Of a stretch of DNA of 64,000 nucleotides, positions 1 to 9,303 are shown piece after piece; the first letter of the stretch is position 1, and the number at the start of each line of letters is the position of its first letter. Both the position numbers and the translations under genes were made by a program. Source of the DNA: Maribacter antarcticus DSM 21422 (GTDB taxonomy: Bacteria > Bacteroidota > Bacteroidia > Flavobacteriales > Flavobacteriaceae); NCBI RefSeq assembly GCF_000621125.1, contig NZ_KK211214.1, positions 685,300 through 749,299 of the forward strand. Reading direction: 5' to 3'. The notes under the pieces are model-generated. The model did no database searches, was not told the origin of the DNA, and saw only the letters and a list, made by a program, of their open reading frames with translations.

Positions 1-483
1 ATTGCGGATGCTGCAAATAAAGAAGTGGTGACCTACATTTCCATGGGATTCGGCAACCCGTACGGAGATCCGTGGAACGTAGACATAGTAGGAGAGTGGA
101 CAGAAAAATTAGCTGGTATAGGCGCCAAAATCCTTTCCCTTTCTGATACGGTGGGTACTTCTGATTCGGCTACGATTGATTATCTTTTTTCCAATCTTAT
201 TCCCAATTATCCTCAGATAGAGTTCGGGGCGCATTTGCATACTACGCCTACCAAATGGCACGAAAAAGTGGATGCGGCTTATAAAGCAGGGTGCAGAAGA
301 TTCGACGGTGCTGTGCAAGGATTTGGGGGCTGCCCCATGGCAAAAGACGAACTAACGGGTAATATGCCTACGGAAAAAATGCTCTCCTACTTTACAGAGA
401 ACAAAACTGATTCAGGAGTCAACTGGTTGGTTTTTGAGGCAGCCTATAATAAGGCTTCTGAATTGTTTGGGAAGTATCATTAA
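1..483 (+). CDS. mvaB: Hydroxymethylglutaryl-CoA lyase, 3' part
   Basis: The reading frame is open from the first base of the window, so the N-terminal half lies outside it. The product cleaves HMG-CoA to acetyl-CoA and acetoacetate in leucine catabolism. The visible part of the TIM barrel shows the segment FGAHLHTTP, with the metal-binding HxH, followed by GCRRFDGAVQGFGGCPMA. The latter contains the family signature and the catalytic-loop cysteine (GGCP). The C-terminus ends normally at TAA. It is convergent with the next gene, and no hairpin terminator was seen in the 170 bases between them. The family call is firm because the signature segment is intact. Confidence 0.93.
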   Translation: MADAANKEVVTYISMGFGNPYGDPWNVDIVGEWTEKLAGIGAKILSLSDTVGTSDSATIDYLFSNLIPNYPQIEFGAHLHTTPTKWHEKVDAAYKAGCRRFDGAVQGFGGCPMAKDELTGNMPTEKMLSYFTENKTDSGVNWLVFEAAYNKASELFGKYH

Positions 484-651
484 CGCACAAATGAACTAGG
501 ACGTTTTAACGTCAGACGTAGTACACTAAAATGGATGACCTAAGCTATTATTTTTAGCCAGGAAATAGTCTTATCCTCTGGTACTAGATGTCGCAGGCAG
601 GTCTTTTCGTCCTACGTTAAACTGTTATGGTTGGAATAAACTGTAGCGAAC

Positions 652-2847
652 TCAATAACAATCCATCTTCAATTGTTCCGTGCCTTCAAATTCGCTTAAA
701 GGTTTGTTTAGATGGGCTTTTGAAATGGTATTCAGTACGTCCAACACCGCATTTTGCATGGCCAACGAACCGCAGATATAAATGCTTCCGCCCACTTGCA
801 GGGTTTTTGAAATTAGGCTTTCGTTTTCCTGAACCAAGTACTGAACATATTGGTTTTTCTCTTCGCGCGAATAGGCGACATGCAGGCTGGTCAATTTATT
901 TTTTTTACTTACCTCAGATAGTATTTCTTCGTAAAGTTTCAATGATTTTTTAGTACGTAATCCCAAGAAAAAGTGAACCGGATTTTCATTTTTGTTTTCG
1001 TGTAACATTCCTAAAAAGGGTGCTATTCCAGTGCCGTTGGCAATAAAAATAACGGGTTTTTCGTCTTTTGGAAAATGGAACTCGGTATTCTTTTTTATAT
1101 GCAGCGCTATGGGTGCATGGAGTTCTAGAGTGCTCAACAAAGGCGAACAGACTCCAAATTTGTGTTTTTTTACACTCAACAATAGGTCATTGTCAATTTT
1201 AGCTATAGAATATAGGCGTTCTATTCCGTCATCGGGAATGATACCCGCCAAATCTCCCGATTGAAAACGAACCTGACTTTTTGGGCGTAACCGTACTAAA
1301 AAGGTGTCGTCTTCGTTTAGGATGGTGCGTTCCACGACCGTAAAGAATTTCATTTTTACGGATTTTTTTTTGATGGGTAAACTTTTTAACCGAAGGGAAA
1401 CGCCCGTATGCTTGCTCCATTTTTTTGTCCAATCCGCAACCGCGCGTTCATCTTGATTATTGATTTTATAAAGCGGAAGCAATTCCTGAAAATGGCTATT
1501 TTTTTTGAGTAGCTCATCCACGGTTATTGCAAACGAGCAATAATCTGGGTAGAGCAAGGAACCAAAGCCCACCACGGAATAACTTAAATCACGAATGGGT
1601 TGTATACTTTTAAACAGTTTTTCGAAATTTCGAGCATTCGTTGTGGCCTCGCCTTCGCCATAAGTCGCTGTTAGAATAATCAGCTGCTCCGCTTTTTTGT
1701 AGGTTGAATACGTATTGAGTTCCGATACATAAACTGATTTCCCAGCCGTAATAAGTCCCTTTGCCAAGCGATATGCGAATTGAAACGTGCTGCCCGTTTC
1801 CGAGCCTACCAGAATAATATGGCTGGCCTCGTCTTTTTCCGTCTGTCGGGTGACGGATTTTGTTCCTTTCATACGTTTTCGCCACATTACAAATCCTGAA
1901 TAGATAAAGTAGAGCATGGAAATACTTGCCAATAGCAATACTATGGACCATAGTATTGAGCCTTGTCCAGTATGTATCGCTAAGCTCCATCGGTTGGCGA
2001 GGGTGGTAAAGGGGTAGAAGACTTCACTTAGAATTTCGCCTGTATACTGGTGCACATAAAGTTCTTTGTCCTTAAGGGAAACCTCAAAATAATCCTCTGG
2101 CACCGCTGAAAATGGGAAATTTATTTTCCTGACGTTACTTAGCTTGATATTTTGAAAAAGTTCAAGTTTCGAAGGTTTAATGGTCATATCCACCCTCGTT
2201 TCGGGTGCTATTAGTTCATGGGTAACCGATGTTTTAGGAAGCAAGGAAAATTGTTCTGCGGAAAGATAGACTCCGGTGGCAGCGACGAGAATGATAGGTA
2301 CGAAAAACCACCTGCCTAAAAGCACATGATAGCGCAGTTCCGGATAGTCTTTCTGTACCTTTGAGAATAGCTTTGTTAGTCCACCTTGGCGTTTGATGAT
2401 TAACAGCAATCCCGTAACCGCCATTAAACATAGTAAAAAGGAAATCAAGCCTACAAAAAATCGACCGATACTCTTTAGGAATAGGGAGCGATGCAGATTG
2501 GTGGTCCATTGAAATAGCGCTGCTTGGGTTTCCGGTGTTCCTAGTTTTTTTGCTGTTTTAGGATGGATGTAAATAATCTCGCTATCACCTTTTTTGGTCA
2601 CTACCGAAGCGACCAAAAAATCATCCGCATCAACCTCTAAGGAAAGCACTTCGTTATAGGAGGTTTCTAGCGCCTCAAAAGTTTCTGATAGTCTTACTTC
2701 CGCAAGATTAACGGGCGCGTAATGCTTTAACGCGCTTTGCATAGGAGCAAAGGCTAAAATGATGCCTGTAAGCGATGCGATAATCAAAAATAACGAAGAA
2801 GAGATAGCCAGCGTAAGATGACTATACCTCCATATTGAGATGGTCAT
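652..2847 (-). CDS. PepSY-TM flavodoxin/FAD/NADPH reductase fusion, probable inner-membrane iron reductase
   Basis: This is a 731-residue three-part fusion. Residues 1-325 form a PepSY-associated membrane module with four helices (about 10-35, 130-152, 180-200, 298-322) and candidate haem-ligand histidines H119, H174 and H292. Residues about 343-480 are a flavodoxin domain, with the FMN-loop motif GSETGST near 349. Residues about 510-731 are a ferredoxin-reductase-like FAD/NADPH module, with RLYSIAK for FAD and ANGTGIAPF for the nucleotide. Such proteins pass NADPH electrons across the membrane, and in Bacteroidota they sit in iron or haem uptake loci, where they are thought to reduce ferric compounds. 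The gene lies downstream of DUF2271, ankyrin and DUF6607 genes on the same strand, which supports that role. The specific substrate is inferred. Confidence 0.85.
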   Translation of the reverse strand: MTISIWRYSHLTLAISSSLFLIIASLTGIILAFAPMQSALKHYAPVNLAEVRLSETFEALETSYNEVLSLEVDADDFLVASVVTKKGDSEIIYIHPKTAKKLGTPETQAALFQWTTNLHRSLFLKSIGRFFVGLISFLLCLMAVTGLLLIIKRQGGLTKLFSKVQKDYPELRYHVLLGRWFFVPIILVAATGVYLSAEQFSLLPKTSVTHELIAPETRVDMTIKPSKLELFQNIKLSNVRKINFPFSAVPEDYFEVSLKDKELYVHQYTGEILSEVFYPFTTLANRWSLAIHTGQGSILWSIVLLLASISMLYFIYSGFVMWRKRMKGTKSVTRQTEKDEASHIILVGSETGSTFQFAYRLAKGLITAGKSVYVSELNTYSTYKKAEQLIILTATYGEGEATTNARNFEKLFKSIQPIRDLSYSVVGFGSLLYPDYCSFAITVDELLKKNSHFQELLPLYKINNQDERAVADWTKKWSKHTGVSLRLKSLPIKKKSVKMKFFTVVERTILNEDDTFLVRLRPKSQVRFQSGDLAGIIPDDGIERLYSIAKIDNDLLLSVKKHKFGVCSPLLSTLELHAPIALHIKKNTEFHFPKDEKPVIFIANGTGIAPFLGMLHENKNENPVHFFLGLRTKKSLKLYEEILSEVSKKNKLTSLHVAYSREEKNQYVQYLVQENESLISKTLQVGGSIYICGSLAMQNAVLDVLNTISKAHLNKPLSEFEGTEQLKMDCY

Positions 2848-3020
2848 TTTTTAAGTTCAAGTGTCAAGTTTAAATACAAAAGTCAAATACAAAAACTAGC
2901 TCAAGCCTGTCAGCCTTTGGAGGGTTCAAGTGTAAAAAAGTTAGCAGTAATCAGTTCAGAGTTATGAGGTTAAATTTTTTTATAGGTTTATGAGTTTTCG
3001 CGGTTTGAGAAAATATTTTT

Positions 3021-3080
3021 TCTACCGTCTACCGTCTACCGTCTACCGTCTACCGTCTACCGTCTACCGTCTGCCGTCTA
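3021..3080. repeat. Tandem 7-bp repeat (TCTACCG)n
   Basis: Seven perfect copies of TCTACCG are followed by TCTGCCG and a partial TCTA. The array lies immediately downstream of the DUF2271 stop codon and about 175 bases upstream of the PepSY-reductase start, both read on the minus strand. Short perfect arrays like this change length by slippage. Because it is intercistronic, length changes could affect expression of the downstream gene but no protein. Confidence 0.97.
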
Positions 3081-3081
3081 A

Positions 3082-3573
3082 TCATTGCGCAATCATCCGC
3101 ACATACCGAATAAAACCGTTCCCTTCTTTTTTAGCTTTAAGGTTCTCTGTGGTCACCTCAAATTCCAAATCAGACGTATAGTATTCTTGATCCTCCACGG
3201 CCGATTCGAATCGTATGCTATATCCTTTATTAATCTTGGCCAAAGGAATTTTTAATACCGTCGTGCTACGTTCGCCTCCAGAAACCGTTGCACCTGTAAC
3301 AGCATCTAGTTCAGGTCTTCGTATGCCGTAGACGTTTTTCCACCAATCCTCTATATCACGGTACCATTCATTGTCATCGCCTTGTACATATAGGGTGTCC
3401 TCGTATTCCCCATCCGCATTCAATAAAGACACAACAATATAAGCGCCCTCCCCGCTGTAGTTCGTCAACTGTATCATACACTTATAGTTAACGGTTTCTG
3501 TAGGCTGTAAAAAACCTACGGTACTGCATAGTACGACACTTAAAACAATTATTTTCTTAATCTTATTCTTCAT
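3082..3573 (-). CDS. Secreted DUF2271 family protein
   Basis: The start is placed at MKNKIKKII, which begins a clean signal peptide (hydrophobic stretch IVLSVVLCSTVGFL). A longer frame starting upstream would bury it. The mature part of about 140 residues has the DUF2271 layout: a beta-rich start, YVQGDDNEWYRDIEDWW in the middle, then DAVTGATVSGG and a C-terminal beta strand. The DAVTGAT stretch recalls the flavinylation motif of FMN-binding domains, but no FMN-binding domain is otherwise evident. DUF2271 genes are commonly next to PepSY-TM genes, as here. The function is unknown; a periplasmic helper in iron or redox handling is a guess from context. Confidence 0.75.
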   Translation of the reverse strand: MKNKIKKIIVLSVVLCSTVGFLQPTETVNYKCMIQLTNYSGEGAYIVVSLLNADGEYEDTLYVQGDDNEWYRDIEDWWKNVYGIRRPELDAVTGATVSGGERSTTVLKIPLAKINKGYSIRFESAVEDQEYYTSDLEFEVTTENLKAKKEGNGFIRYVRMIAQ

Positions 3574-3691
3574 TTTTAATATTTTAAAAGGAAAGGGGTA
3601 GGTCCCATAACTTGAAATTTTACGCGAACAAAAACGCAAATTTCAACATTTAACTGTAATCTCTCACATTTGGTAAGATGTACTTCTGCTA

Positions 3692-5185
3692 TTATTTTAA
3701 AAACTCCAACGCCACCTTATGTTTCGCTAAAAGTTCATTCTCGTTCGCCAAATCGTAAACAGATTCCTCAAAATCAGTCTTGGCGGTTTTGTCTGCGCCT
3801 TTTTCTATCAGGTATCTTAAAATGGAATCGTCCTCTGCCTTCATGGCGGCCAAATGTAGAGCGGAGTTGCCGTCGCTATTTTTGACATTGATGTCCAATT
3901 TGAACTCCTCCAAACGCTTTAATAGATTCAGATTATTCTCCGCTACTGCCAAATGGTACAAGGTGTTTTTACCGTTTTGTAACTCCTTCATTGTCAACCC
4001 GTTTTCTTGTAACATGCTCAGCTTGGCTTCAAATATGTCCGGTTTTTTGGAATTGTAGGTATTTAGTAAATAATAGGCCAAGGTGTTCCCTTTTTTATCT
4101 TTTGTGTTGATGTCCCCACCCTTTTTTAATAGAAATTCTACTACTTCAGGACTGTTTCGGTTCACGGCCATGGCAAGCGCTGAACGTCCGTTTTCATTTT
4201 TTAAGTTGAAATCCTTTACGTTTTTTGATAAGAGTGCGACTATTTTTAACTCGTTACTGTTAGCGGCATTCATAAAAGGGGAATTCCCACCTTTATCTTG
4301 TTCATTTGCAGCAACCCCCTTTTCAATAAAATAATTAAAAATGGAAAGGTCGTTGCTTTTGTGAGCGATGTTATGTAATGGGTTTCTTCCATCACTGTCG
4401 GTAATGTTAGGCTTTAACCCCAAGCCTTCTAAATATTCGAAGGTTATAATTCCATTTTGGAATTTGTCAACGCCTTCACTAGCCATAAGGATAGCGTTGC
4501 CTCCTTTTTTGTTCAACGTTTTATAAGGCAATCCTTTGGTAATCAATTTCTTAAGCATACCAACATCTCCACCACGTGCAGTATAATGAAAGAGCCCATT
4601 ACCGTCGTTATCAGTACTTTTTAAAGCAAGACCTTTTTTGTTGAAATATTTAAAAGTTTTATACGCTGTAACCGATGGTGCTACTAATAAAATAGCATGT
4701 GCTCCACTGTTGGTGGTATCGTTGATATCCGCATCATGGGCGAGAAGAAAATCATAGAGTTTGGTATTCGTTCGTCCAGCTCGTGCCGCAAAATTGATTA
4801 CACTATTTCCGTGACTATCCTTAATATTGGCCTTGGCTCCATTGTCTACGAGATATTGCATTATTTCTAGATTGTCTCGGTATGCTGCCCAGAAAATATA
4901 GGTTCTTCCGTCGTGTGTAAGCTTATCGACTTGGTTTCCTTTTTTTTCCAAAAGATGTTTTATGGTTGCATTGTCTGTTTTTTCCATCAATGCATAACAA
5001 ACGGCATCGAACATATAGCTGTTCAGTTCGGTAATATCGTTACCAGTAGCGATGTCCTTTTCAATTTTTTCTATGGATGGATTAGCCTTCCAATACGTCC
5101 GATCAAGAAAAATATTCTCCTGTGCCGATACTACAGAAAAAGAGAACAGCATTACAAGTATCAAAAATAGATATGATGTTTTCAT
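3692..5185 (-). CDS. Secreted ankyrin-repeat protein
   Basis: The chosen start MKTSYLFLILVML gives a standard signal peptide ending at VVSAQ, so the protein is exported. Starting ten codons upstream would run into the preceding DUF6607 gene. From about residue 90 to the end there are repeated ankyrin units, visible as DGRTYIFWAAYRDNLEIMQYL, DSHGNSVINFAARAG, DNDGNGLFHYTARGG, NENGRSALAMAVNRN and NSDGNSALHLAAMKA. The signature is xxxGxxxLxxAxxxxx, often with an (I/V)xxLLxxGAxxN tail. Ankyrin arrays bind proteins; the partner is unknown. It starts 4 bases after the DUF6607 stop, so the two are co-transcribed and probably translationally coupled. Confidence 0.85.
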   Translation of the reverse strand: MKTSYLFLILVMLFSFSVVSAQENIFLDRTYWKANPSIEKIEKDIATGNDITELNSYMFDAVCYALMEKTDNATIKHLLEKKGNQVDKLTHDGRTYIFWAAYRDNLEIMQYLVDNGAKANIKDSHGNSVINFAARAGRTNTKLYDFLLAHDADINDTTNSGAHAILLVAPSVTAYKTFKYFNKKGLALKSTDNDGNGLFHYTARGGDVGMLKKLITKGLPYKTLNKKGGNAILMASEGVDKFQNGIITFEYLEGLGLKPNITDSDGRNPLHNIAHKSNDLSIFNYFIEKGVAANEQDKGGNSPFMNAANSNELKIVALLSKNVKDFNLKNENGRSALAMAVNRNSPEVVEFLLKKGGDINTKDKKGNTLAYYLLNTYNSKKPDIFEAKLSMLQENGLTMKELQNGKNTLYHLAVAENNLNLLKRLEEFKLDINVKNSDGNSALHLAAMKAEDDSILRYLIEKGADKTAKTDFEESVYDLANENELLAKHKVALEFLK

Positions 5186-5189
5186 TATA

Positions 5190-6125
5190 TTATTTGCTTT
5201 TAGAATTGTCTGCATCAGTAGTTTTTACAAAGGATTCAATGATGTCAGTGATTTCTTTTTCCTTTTGAATGTTATCTTCAAAGAGATGCTTGTACAACAC
5301 TTTGTTGTCTACTTTTTCTTTTAGTACCAAATCGGTATCTCTAGCGAAAACTTCATCCCATTTGGAGCGTACGGTAACCCATTTGTCATGTTCTTTGGTA
5401 AACCAGTCCGCAGCCGCTTGGCAACGGGCATCGGGTACTTTTACGTAGGTGTTGTATCCTTTTTCCATGGCCAGAACAATGTCTTCCTCGTTTTCTTTTC
5501 TAATGATTTTGGCATTATCCTGATCGTGTACCCAGCCATTATCGGTAATCTCGTGGCGGTTTCCGCGCATGGTAATATTATAATCTCCCCTGGTCGTGTA
5601 TTCTCTTCTAGGTAATGGGGCGGGCGTTGTATTTTCCCAGTAACTTTTCCCGTCTACATGCACCCAACTGGCCGTGCCTTCGTAGCGGGGACTGTCATCT
5701 ACCTGAAATACTTTTTGCGTCCATTGTCCAGCCACTTCATTAGGTTGTCTTTTTTCGTATTTCCAATGGTTGTCTCCATTGTAAGTATATAAATCGGTGT
5801 TTTCGTACAACCAATCTTGGCGCCAATGCTTAACAATCATTGGTTGTGCAGGGTTACCTACTTGCAGGATGTGTTGAATAACGATTTTACCATTTTCATC
5901 AGAAACCAGTCCTGCCCATTCCAAGGCTTTAGCGACTTTATATTTTGAGGGTTTGTATAAAGTATCATTACTATAGTTGAAGGTTTCGGCGAAATTATAA
6001 GTAACTGTATAGCAGCCACACATTTCTTTTATGGCCTCCGCATCCTGTTCTTGTTTGTCTATTTGTGCAAAGCCCTGAAAACTAAAAGCAGCAAAAATTA
6101 CTACGGATAAAATTGTTTTTTTCAT
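5190..6125 (-). CDS. DUF6607 family secreted protein
   Basis: The 311-residue protein has a signal peptide (MKKTILSVVIFAAFSFQGFA). The mature sequence resembles DUF6607 proteins of Bacteroidota: an early CGCYTV motif, many aromatic residues (HWRQDWLYEN, GDNHWKYEKRQ), and a charged helical end. It is the first gene of the minus-strand group and is divergent from the TonB receptor 105 bases away, so both transcripts start in that gap. Its molecular function is not known to me. The recurrent position beside iron or haem receptors suggests a role in that uptake. Confidence 0.7.
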   Translation of the reverse strand: MKKTILSVVIFAAFSFQGFAQIDKQEQDAEAIKEMCGCYTVTYNFAETFNYSNDTLYKPSKYKVAKALEWAGLVSDENGKIVIQHILQVGNPAQPMIVKHWRQDWLYENTDLYTYNGDNHWKYEKRQPNEVAGQWTQKVFQVDDSPRYEGTASWVHVDGKSYWENTTPAPLPRREYTTRGDYNITMRGNRHEITDNGWVHDQDNAKIIRKENEEDIVLAMEKGYNTYVKVPDARCQAAADWFTKEHDKWVTVRSKWDEVFARDTDLVLKEKVDNKVLYKHLFEDNIQKEKEITDIIESFVKTTDADNSKSK

Positions 6126-6181
6126 TTCAAAAGATATTTAAAAGGGTCTGTAAAGTTTCTTCGTCAAAAATATAAATTTAA

Positions 6182-6213
6182 TTTAGATTGAATAAGAATA
6201 ATATATATATTTG
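6182..6213 (+). promoter_or_regulatory. Putative promoter of the haem receptor operon
   Basis: TATATTTG at 6206-6213 fits the Bacteroidota -7 element TAnnTTTG, 17 bases before the receptor ATG. TTTA at about 6182-6185 stands near the expected -33 position. The AT-rich TTTAGATTGAATAAGAATAA stretch over the promoter could hold an iron-regulator site, but no clear palindrome is visible. Confidence 0.5.
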
Positions 6214-6230
6214 TGAAAATTTTATAAAGA

Positions 6231-8330
6231 ATGAGTCTTAATAAGGATTTAATCTTGTTGTTTTTATCCTTTGCAGGACTCGTGACCTTTAGTCAGGAAA
6301 CACAGGGGCTTAAAGATTCTATGCGCACCCAAGATTTAGATGAGGTCATTGTCACTGCTACCCGTACCGTTCGGCAGCTTTCTTCCGTGCCATTACCGGT
6401 TACTTTGATTTCAAAAAAACAGATAGACAGGACAGGTGTAACTCGCTTAAATGAAATTTTAAATGAGCAAACAGGCATAGTTATGACGCCAGACGCTACT
6501 ATTGGTGGTGGAGAAGGAGTACAGATACAAGGTATTGCCTCTGATTATGTGCTTATTCTTATTGATGGTGTTCCTGTCGTGGGGCGTAGTTCAGGTAATT
6601 TGGATTTAAGTCGGTTTGCGGTTGGAAATATTAAACAGATAGAGGTGGTTAAAGGTCCTTCTTCAAGTCTTTTCGGGTCCGAGGCACTTGGTGGGGTCAT
6701 TAATATTATAACAGAAAAACCAAGCTCTGAAAACATAACAGGTCAATTTGGACATAGGGCTGCAACCTTCAACAATCAAAATTCTAATGTCAGTGTCAGC
6801 CAACGCAGGGATAAATTTGGATATTCTTTTTTTGCGGACAGATTGAGTACGGATGGGTACGATCTTGCTGACGGTGACAATGGACAGACTGTGAACCCAT
6901 TTTTTAACTATACGTTCAATGGGCGCTTGTTTTTTGATGCAACTGAAAAATTAAAAATATTTGCCTCTGGGCGCTATTTTTCCCAAGAGTTTGATGTTAT
7001 GCCAAGCACTAGTGAGGAAAGGGATGCCAATGTGCATCTGCGTATAGATCATAATCCTTCCAGCAAGACCAATTGGCAATACGAGTTATATTATACCAGT
7101 TATATAACCGATGAGAAAATCTTAGACCCTGTAAATAATGACCTATTGTTAGCCAATGATTTCAATCAACAATTGTTTAGGCCGGAGATTCGCTATAATC
7201 ACAGCTATAGTGAGAACAATACGATGACGCTAGGTGGTGGTTATAATTTTGAAACGTTAGACCGATCCCTTTTTGCAGAACAAGTAACGTTTGATTCGCA
7301 ATATTTATTCGTTCAGTATGATTTTAAGCCACTTGAAAATCTAAACATTATTGCCGGTGCACGTTTTGATAACCACAGTGAATATAATTCTCAATTAAGT
7401 CCCAAACTATCGGCACGTTATAATTTTAATGAAAGTTTTGCTTTAAAGGTATCCGTAGGTAGTGGCTTTAAAGCTCCTGATTTTAGGCAGCTATATCTGG
7501 ACTTTACGAATGCGGCAGGAGGAGGTTATTCTGTTTTTGGTAAAGAAGTCGAGGCCGCTGGCATACAGCGTCTTTTAGATACTGATGAAATAGCCAACGT
7601 AGTTGTGGAACAAAGTACCCTAGGAGCGCGCCTAAATGCAGAAAGTTCTATAGGCTATAATTTTGGGTTCTCTTATAAAAAGGGAAAGATTTCCTCGGAT
7701 ATCAATCTGTTTAGGAATGATTTTGATAACCTTATAGATACGCAGATTTTAGCTGCAAAAACCAATGGGCAAAATGTCTTTGGATACATAAACAGAGAGA
7801 GTGTCTATACCCAAGGTGTGGAGTTAGATATAAAGTACCGCCTATTAGAAAATTTAGATTTCGGAGCTGGCTATCAGTTGCTATATGCTTTTGACAAGGA
7901 TAAGGAGGAAGCTTTGGAGGCTGGTACCGTTTTTGGTCGCAATCCGGAAACTTTGGAAACGATAAGACTTGCTCGAAGCGACTATTTTGGATTGGAAAAC
8001 CGCTCTAGGCATACCATCAACTTCAAGATGTTTTATGAAATTCCCAAATGGGATGCAAATGCCAATCTACGCGTGGTGTACCGGAGTAGGTTTGGTTTAA
8101 CCGATCGTAACGGCAACGACCTCTTGGATATTCTGGATAATTCGTTTGTAGCTGGATATGCATTGGTGAATTTTGCGTTTGGGAAGACTTTTTATAAGAA
8201 TTATCAATTACAGTTCGGGGCGAATAACCTTTTGGACTTTAAAGGGCAAAACCCTTTGGCAGCGCAAGATGAAGAGGTTCTTGTAAACCCGGGAACACAA
8301 TTTTTTACACGTTTAAACATTAAATTTTAA
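6231..8330 (+). CDS. TonB-dependent receptor, probable haem receptor (HmuR-like)
   Basis: This 699-residue outer-membrane receptor has a signal peptide (residues 1-22) and a TonB box-like DEVIVTATR immediately after it. A plug domain covers about 45-160 (LIDGVPVVGR, VEVVKGPSSSLFGSEALGGVINI-type motif), and the 22-strand barrel ends in the aromatic terminus LNIKF. It lacks the carboxypeptidase-regulatory domain of SusC-type receptors, so it is of the BtuB/CirA/HmuR class. A gene 12 bases downstream encodes an HmuY-like haem-binding lipoprotein, and that pairing is the main reason to assign haem as substrate. The divergent minus-strand genes are probably co-regulated. Confidence 0.85.
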   Translation: MSLNKDLILLFLSFAGLVTFSQETQGLKDSMRTQDLDEVIVTATRTVRQLSSVPLPVTLISKKQIDRTGVTRLNEILNEQTGIVMTPDATIGGGEGVQIQGIASDYVLILIDGVPVVGRSSGNLDLSRFAVGNIKQIEVVKGPSSSLFGSEALGGVINIITEKPSSENITGQFGHRAATFNNQNSNVSVSQRRDKFGYSFFADRLSTDGYDLADGDNGQTVNPFFNYTFNGRLFFDATEKLKIFASGRYFSQEFDVMPSTSEERDANVHLRIDHNPSSKTNWQYELYYTSYITDEKILDPVNNDLLLANDFNQQLFRPEIRYNHSYSENNTMTLGGGYNFETLDRSLFAEQVTFDSQYLFVQYDFKPLENLNIIAGARFDNHSEYNSQLSPKLSARYNFNESFALKVSVGSGFKAPDFRQLYLDFTNAAGGGYSVFGKEVEAAGIQRLLDTDEIANVVVEQSTLGARLNAESSIGYNFGFSYKKGKISSDINLFRNDFDNLIDTQILAAKTNGQNVFGYINRESVYTQGVELDIKYRLLENLDFGAGYQLLYAFDKDKEEALEAGTVFGRNPETLETIRLARSDYFGLENRSRHTINFKMFYEIPKWDANANLRVVYRSRFGLTDRNGNDLLDILDNSFVAGYALVNFAFGKTFYKNYQLQFGANNLLDFKGQNPLAAQDEEVLVNPGTQFFTRLNIKF

Positions 8331-8342
8331 ATCTAAATTAGT

Positions 8343-9218
8343 ATGAAAACAACACTTAAAATCTTTACCTTATTATTTGCTCTGTTCGCCTTCGTCTCTT
8401 GCAGCGACGATGACGAAGACACATCCAAGAATTTTACAGTTACTACTATTTCGCCAGAATCTGCTACTGTGGGTACTGAGATTACCGTGACGGGAACCGA
8501 TTTCCCAACGGAGACCTCTCAAGTCGAACTCACTGTTGGAGGGGCGATAGCAACTATAATTTCGTTGAGTAGTACCCAGATTGTAGCAACTGTTCCTCAA
8601 GGTGCGGTTAGCGGAGCGGTTAGCGTTAATGTAGATGGTAATGAAAAAATGACATCCACTGATTTTACGGTCTTATCCGACTTAATAAATGCTAAAGCTG
8701 AGAATATTTTTGCTCCTCAAACCGGTGGTCAGGGCCAACCTATTGGAGGACCCTTTGCTAAATTTAGCTTTGAGACCGGTGCGGTAACCGATAGCGATAC
8801 CGAATGGGATATTGCTTTTAGAGGAACAACCATTGCCGTTAATGGGGGAGCGTTAACGGGAACAAGTGAGGAGCCAGAGCGTAATGGAAATGCTGCCGCG
8901 GGTATAGTGGATGGAATATTTACCGAAGTGCTTTCTACCGAAGGCATATCTTTTATCCAAGATGCTGATGCAGCTTTTGCAATACCCACAGGAAGTGACA
9001 ACGGCTGGTACAATTATAATTTCATGACCAATTTGGTGACGCCTATTCCTGGAAAAATTTTGGTATTCCGAACGCATGATGATAAAGTGGCTAAAGTGGA
9101 GATATTGAGCTACTACCAAGATGCTCCCGCCAATCCCGATGCTTTTGCGAGTCCATCAAGATACTATACGTTTAACTATGTTTATAACCCAAATGAGGGT
9201 AAGATTTCGCTACAGTAA
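8343..9218 (+). CDS. IPT/TIG-HmuY haem-binding lipoprotein
   Basis: The start carries a lipoprotein signal (LFAFVSC, lipidated Cys followed by SDDDED, a typical surface-export acidic stretch). Residues about 33-115 form an IPT/TIG immunoglobulin-like domain (ISPESATVGTEITVTGTDF). Residues about 120-291 match the HmuY fold family, seen in the WDIAFRGTT strand, the NGWYNYN segment and the C-terminal KVEILSYY...YTFNYVYNP strands. HmuY proteins capture haem at the cell surface and deliver it to the HmuR receptor, which is encoded just upstream. The TIG domain probably acts as a spacer. The haem-ligand residues cannot be assigned by eye. Confidence 0.8.
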   Translation: MKTTLKIFTLLFALFAFVSCSDDDEDTSKNFTVTTISPESATVGTEITVTGTDFPTETSQVELTVGGAIATIISLSSTQIVATVPQGAVSGAVSVNVDGNEKMTSTDFTVLSDLINAKAENIFAPQTGGQGQPIGGPFAKFSFETGAVTDSDTEWDIAFRGTTIAVNGGALTGTSEEPERNGNAAAGIVDGIFTEVLSTEGISFIQDADAAFAIPTGSDNGWYNYNFMTNLVTPIPGKILVFRTHDDKVAKVEILSYYQDAPANPDAFASPSRYYTFNYVYNPNEGKISLQ

Positions 9219-9245
9219 AAATAGGTAGTGCAAGTTGAGTTAGTT

Positions 9246-9284
9246 AAAAAACCGGACATGCTAGGGCATGTTCGGTTTTTTTTT
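9246..9284 (+). terminator. Intrinsic terminator after HmuY gene
   Basis: The arms AAAACCGGACATG and CATGTTCGGTTTT pair with one G-T wobble around a short loop and run into a long T tract. It ends the receptor-HmuY transcript. Confidence 0.9.
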
Positions 9285-9303
9285 AAATTCTAGAATAGGT
9301 TTT

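Noticed and set aside
3021..3080. Possible CRISPR-like array
   Set aside because: Units are 7 bases with no spacers, and no cas genes are present.
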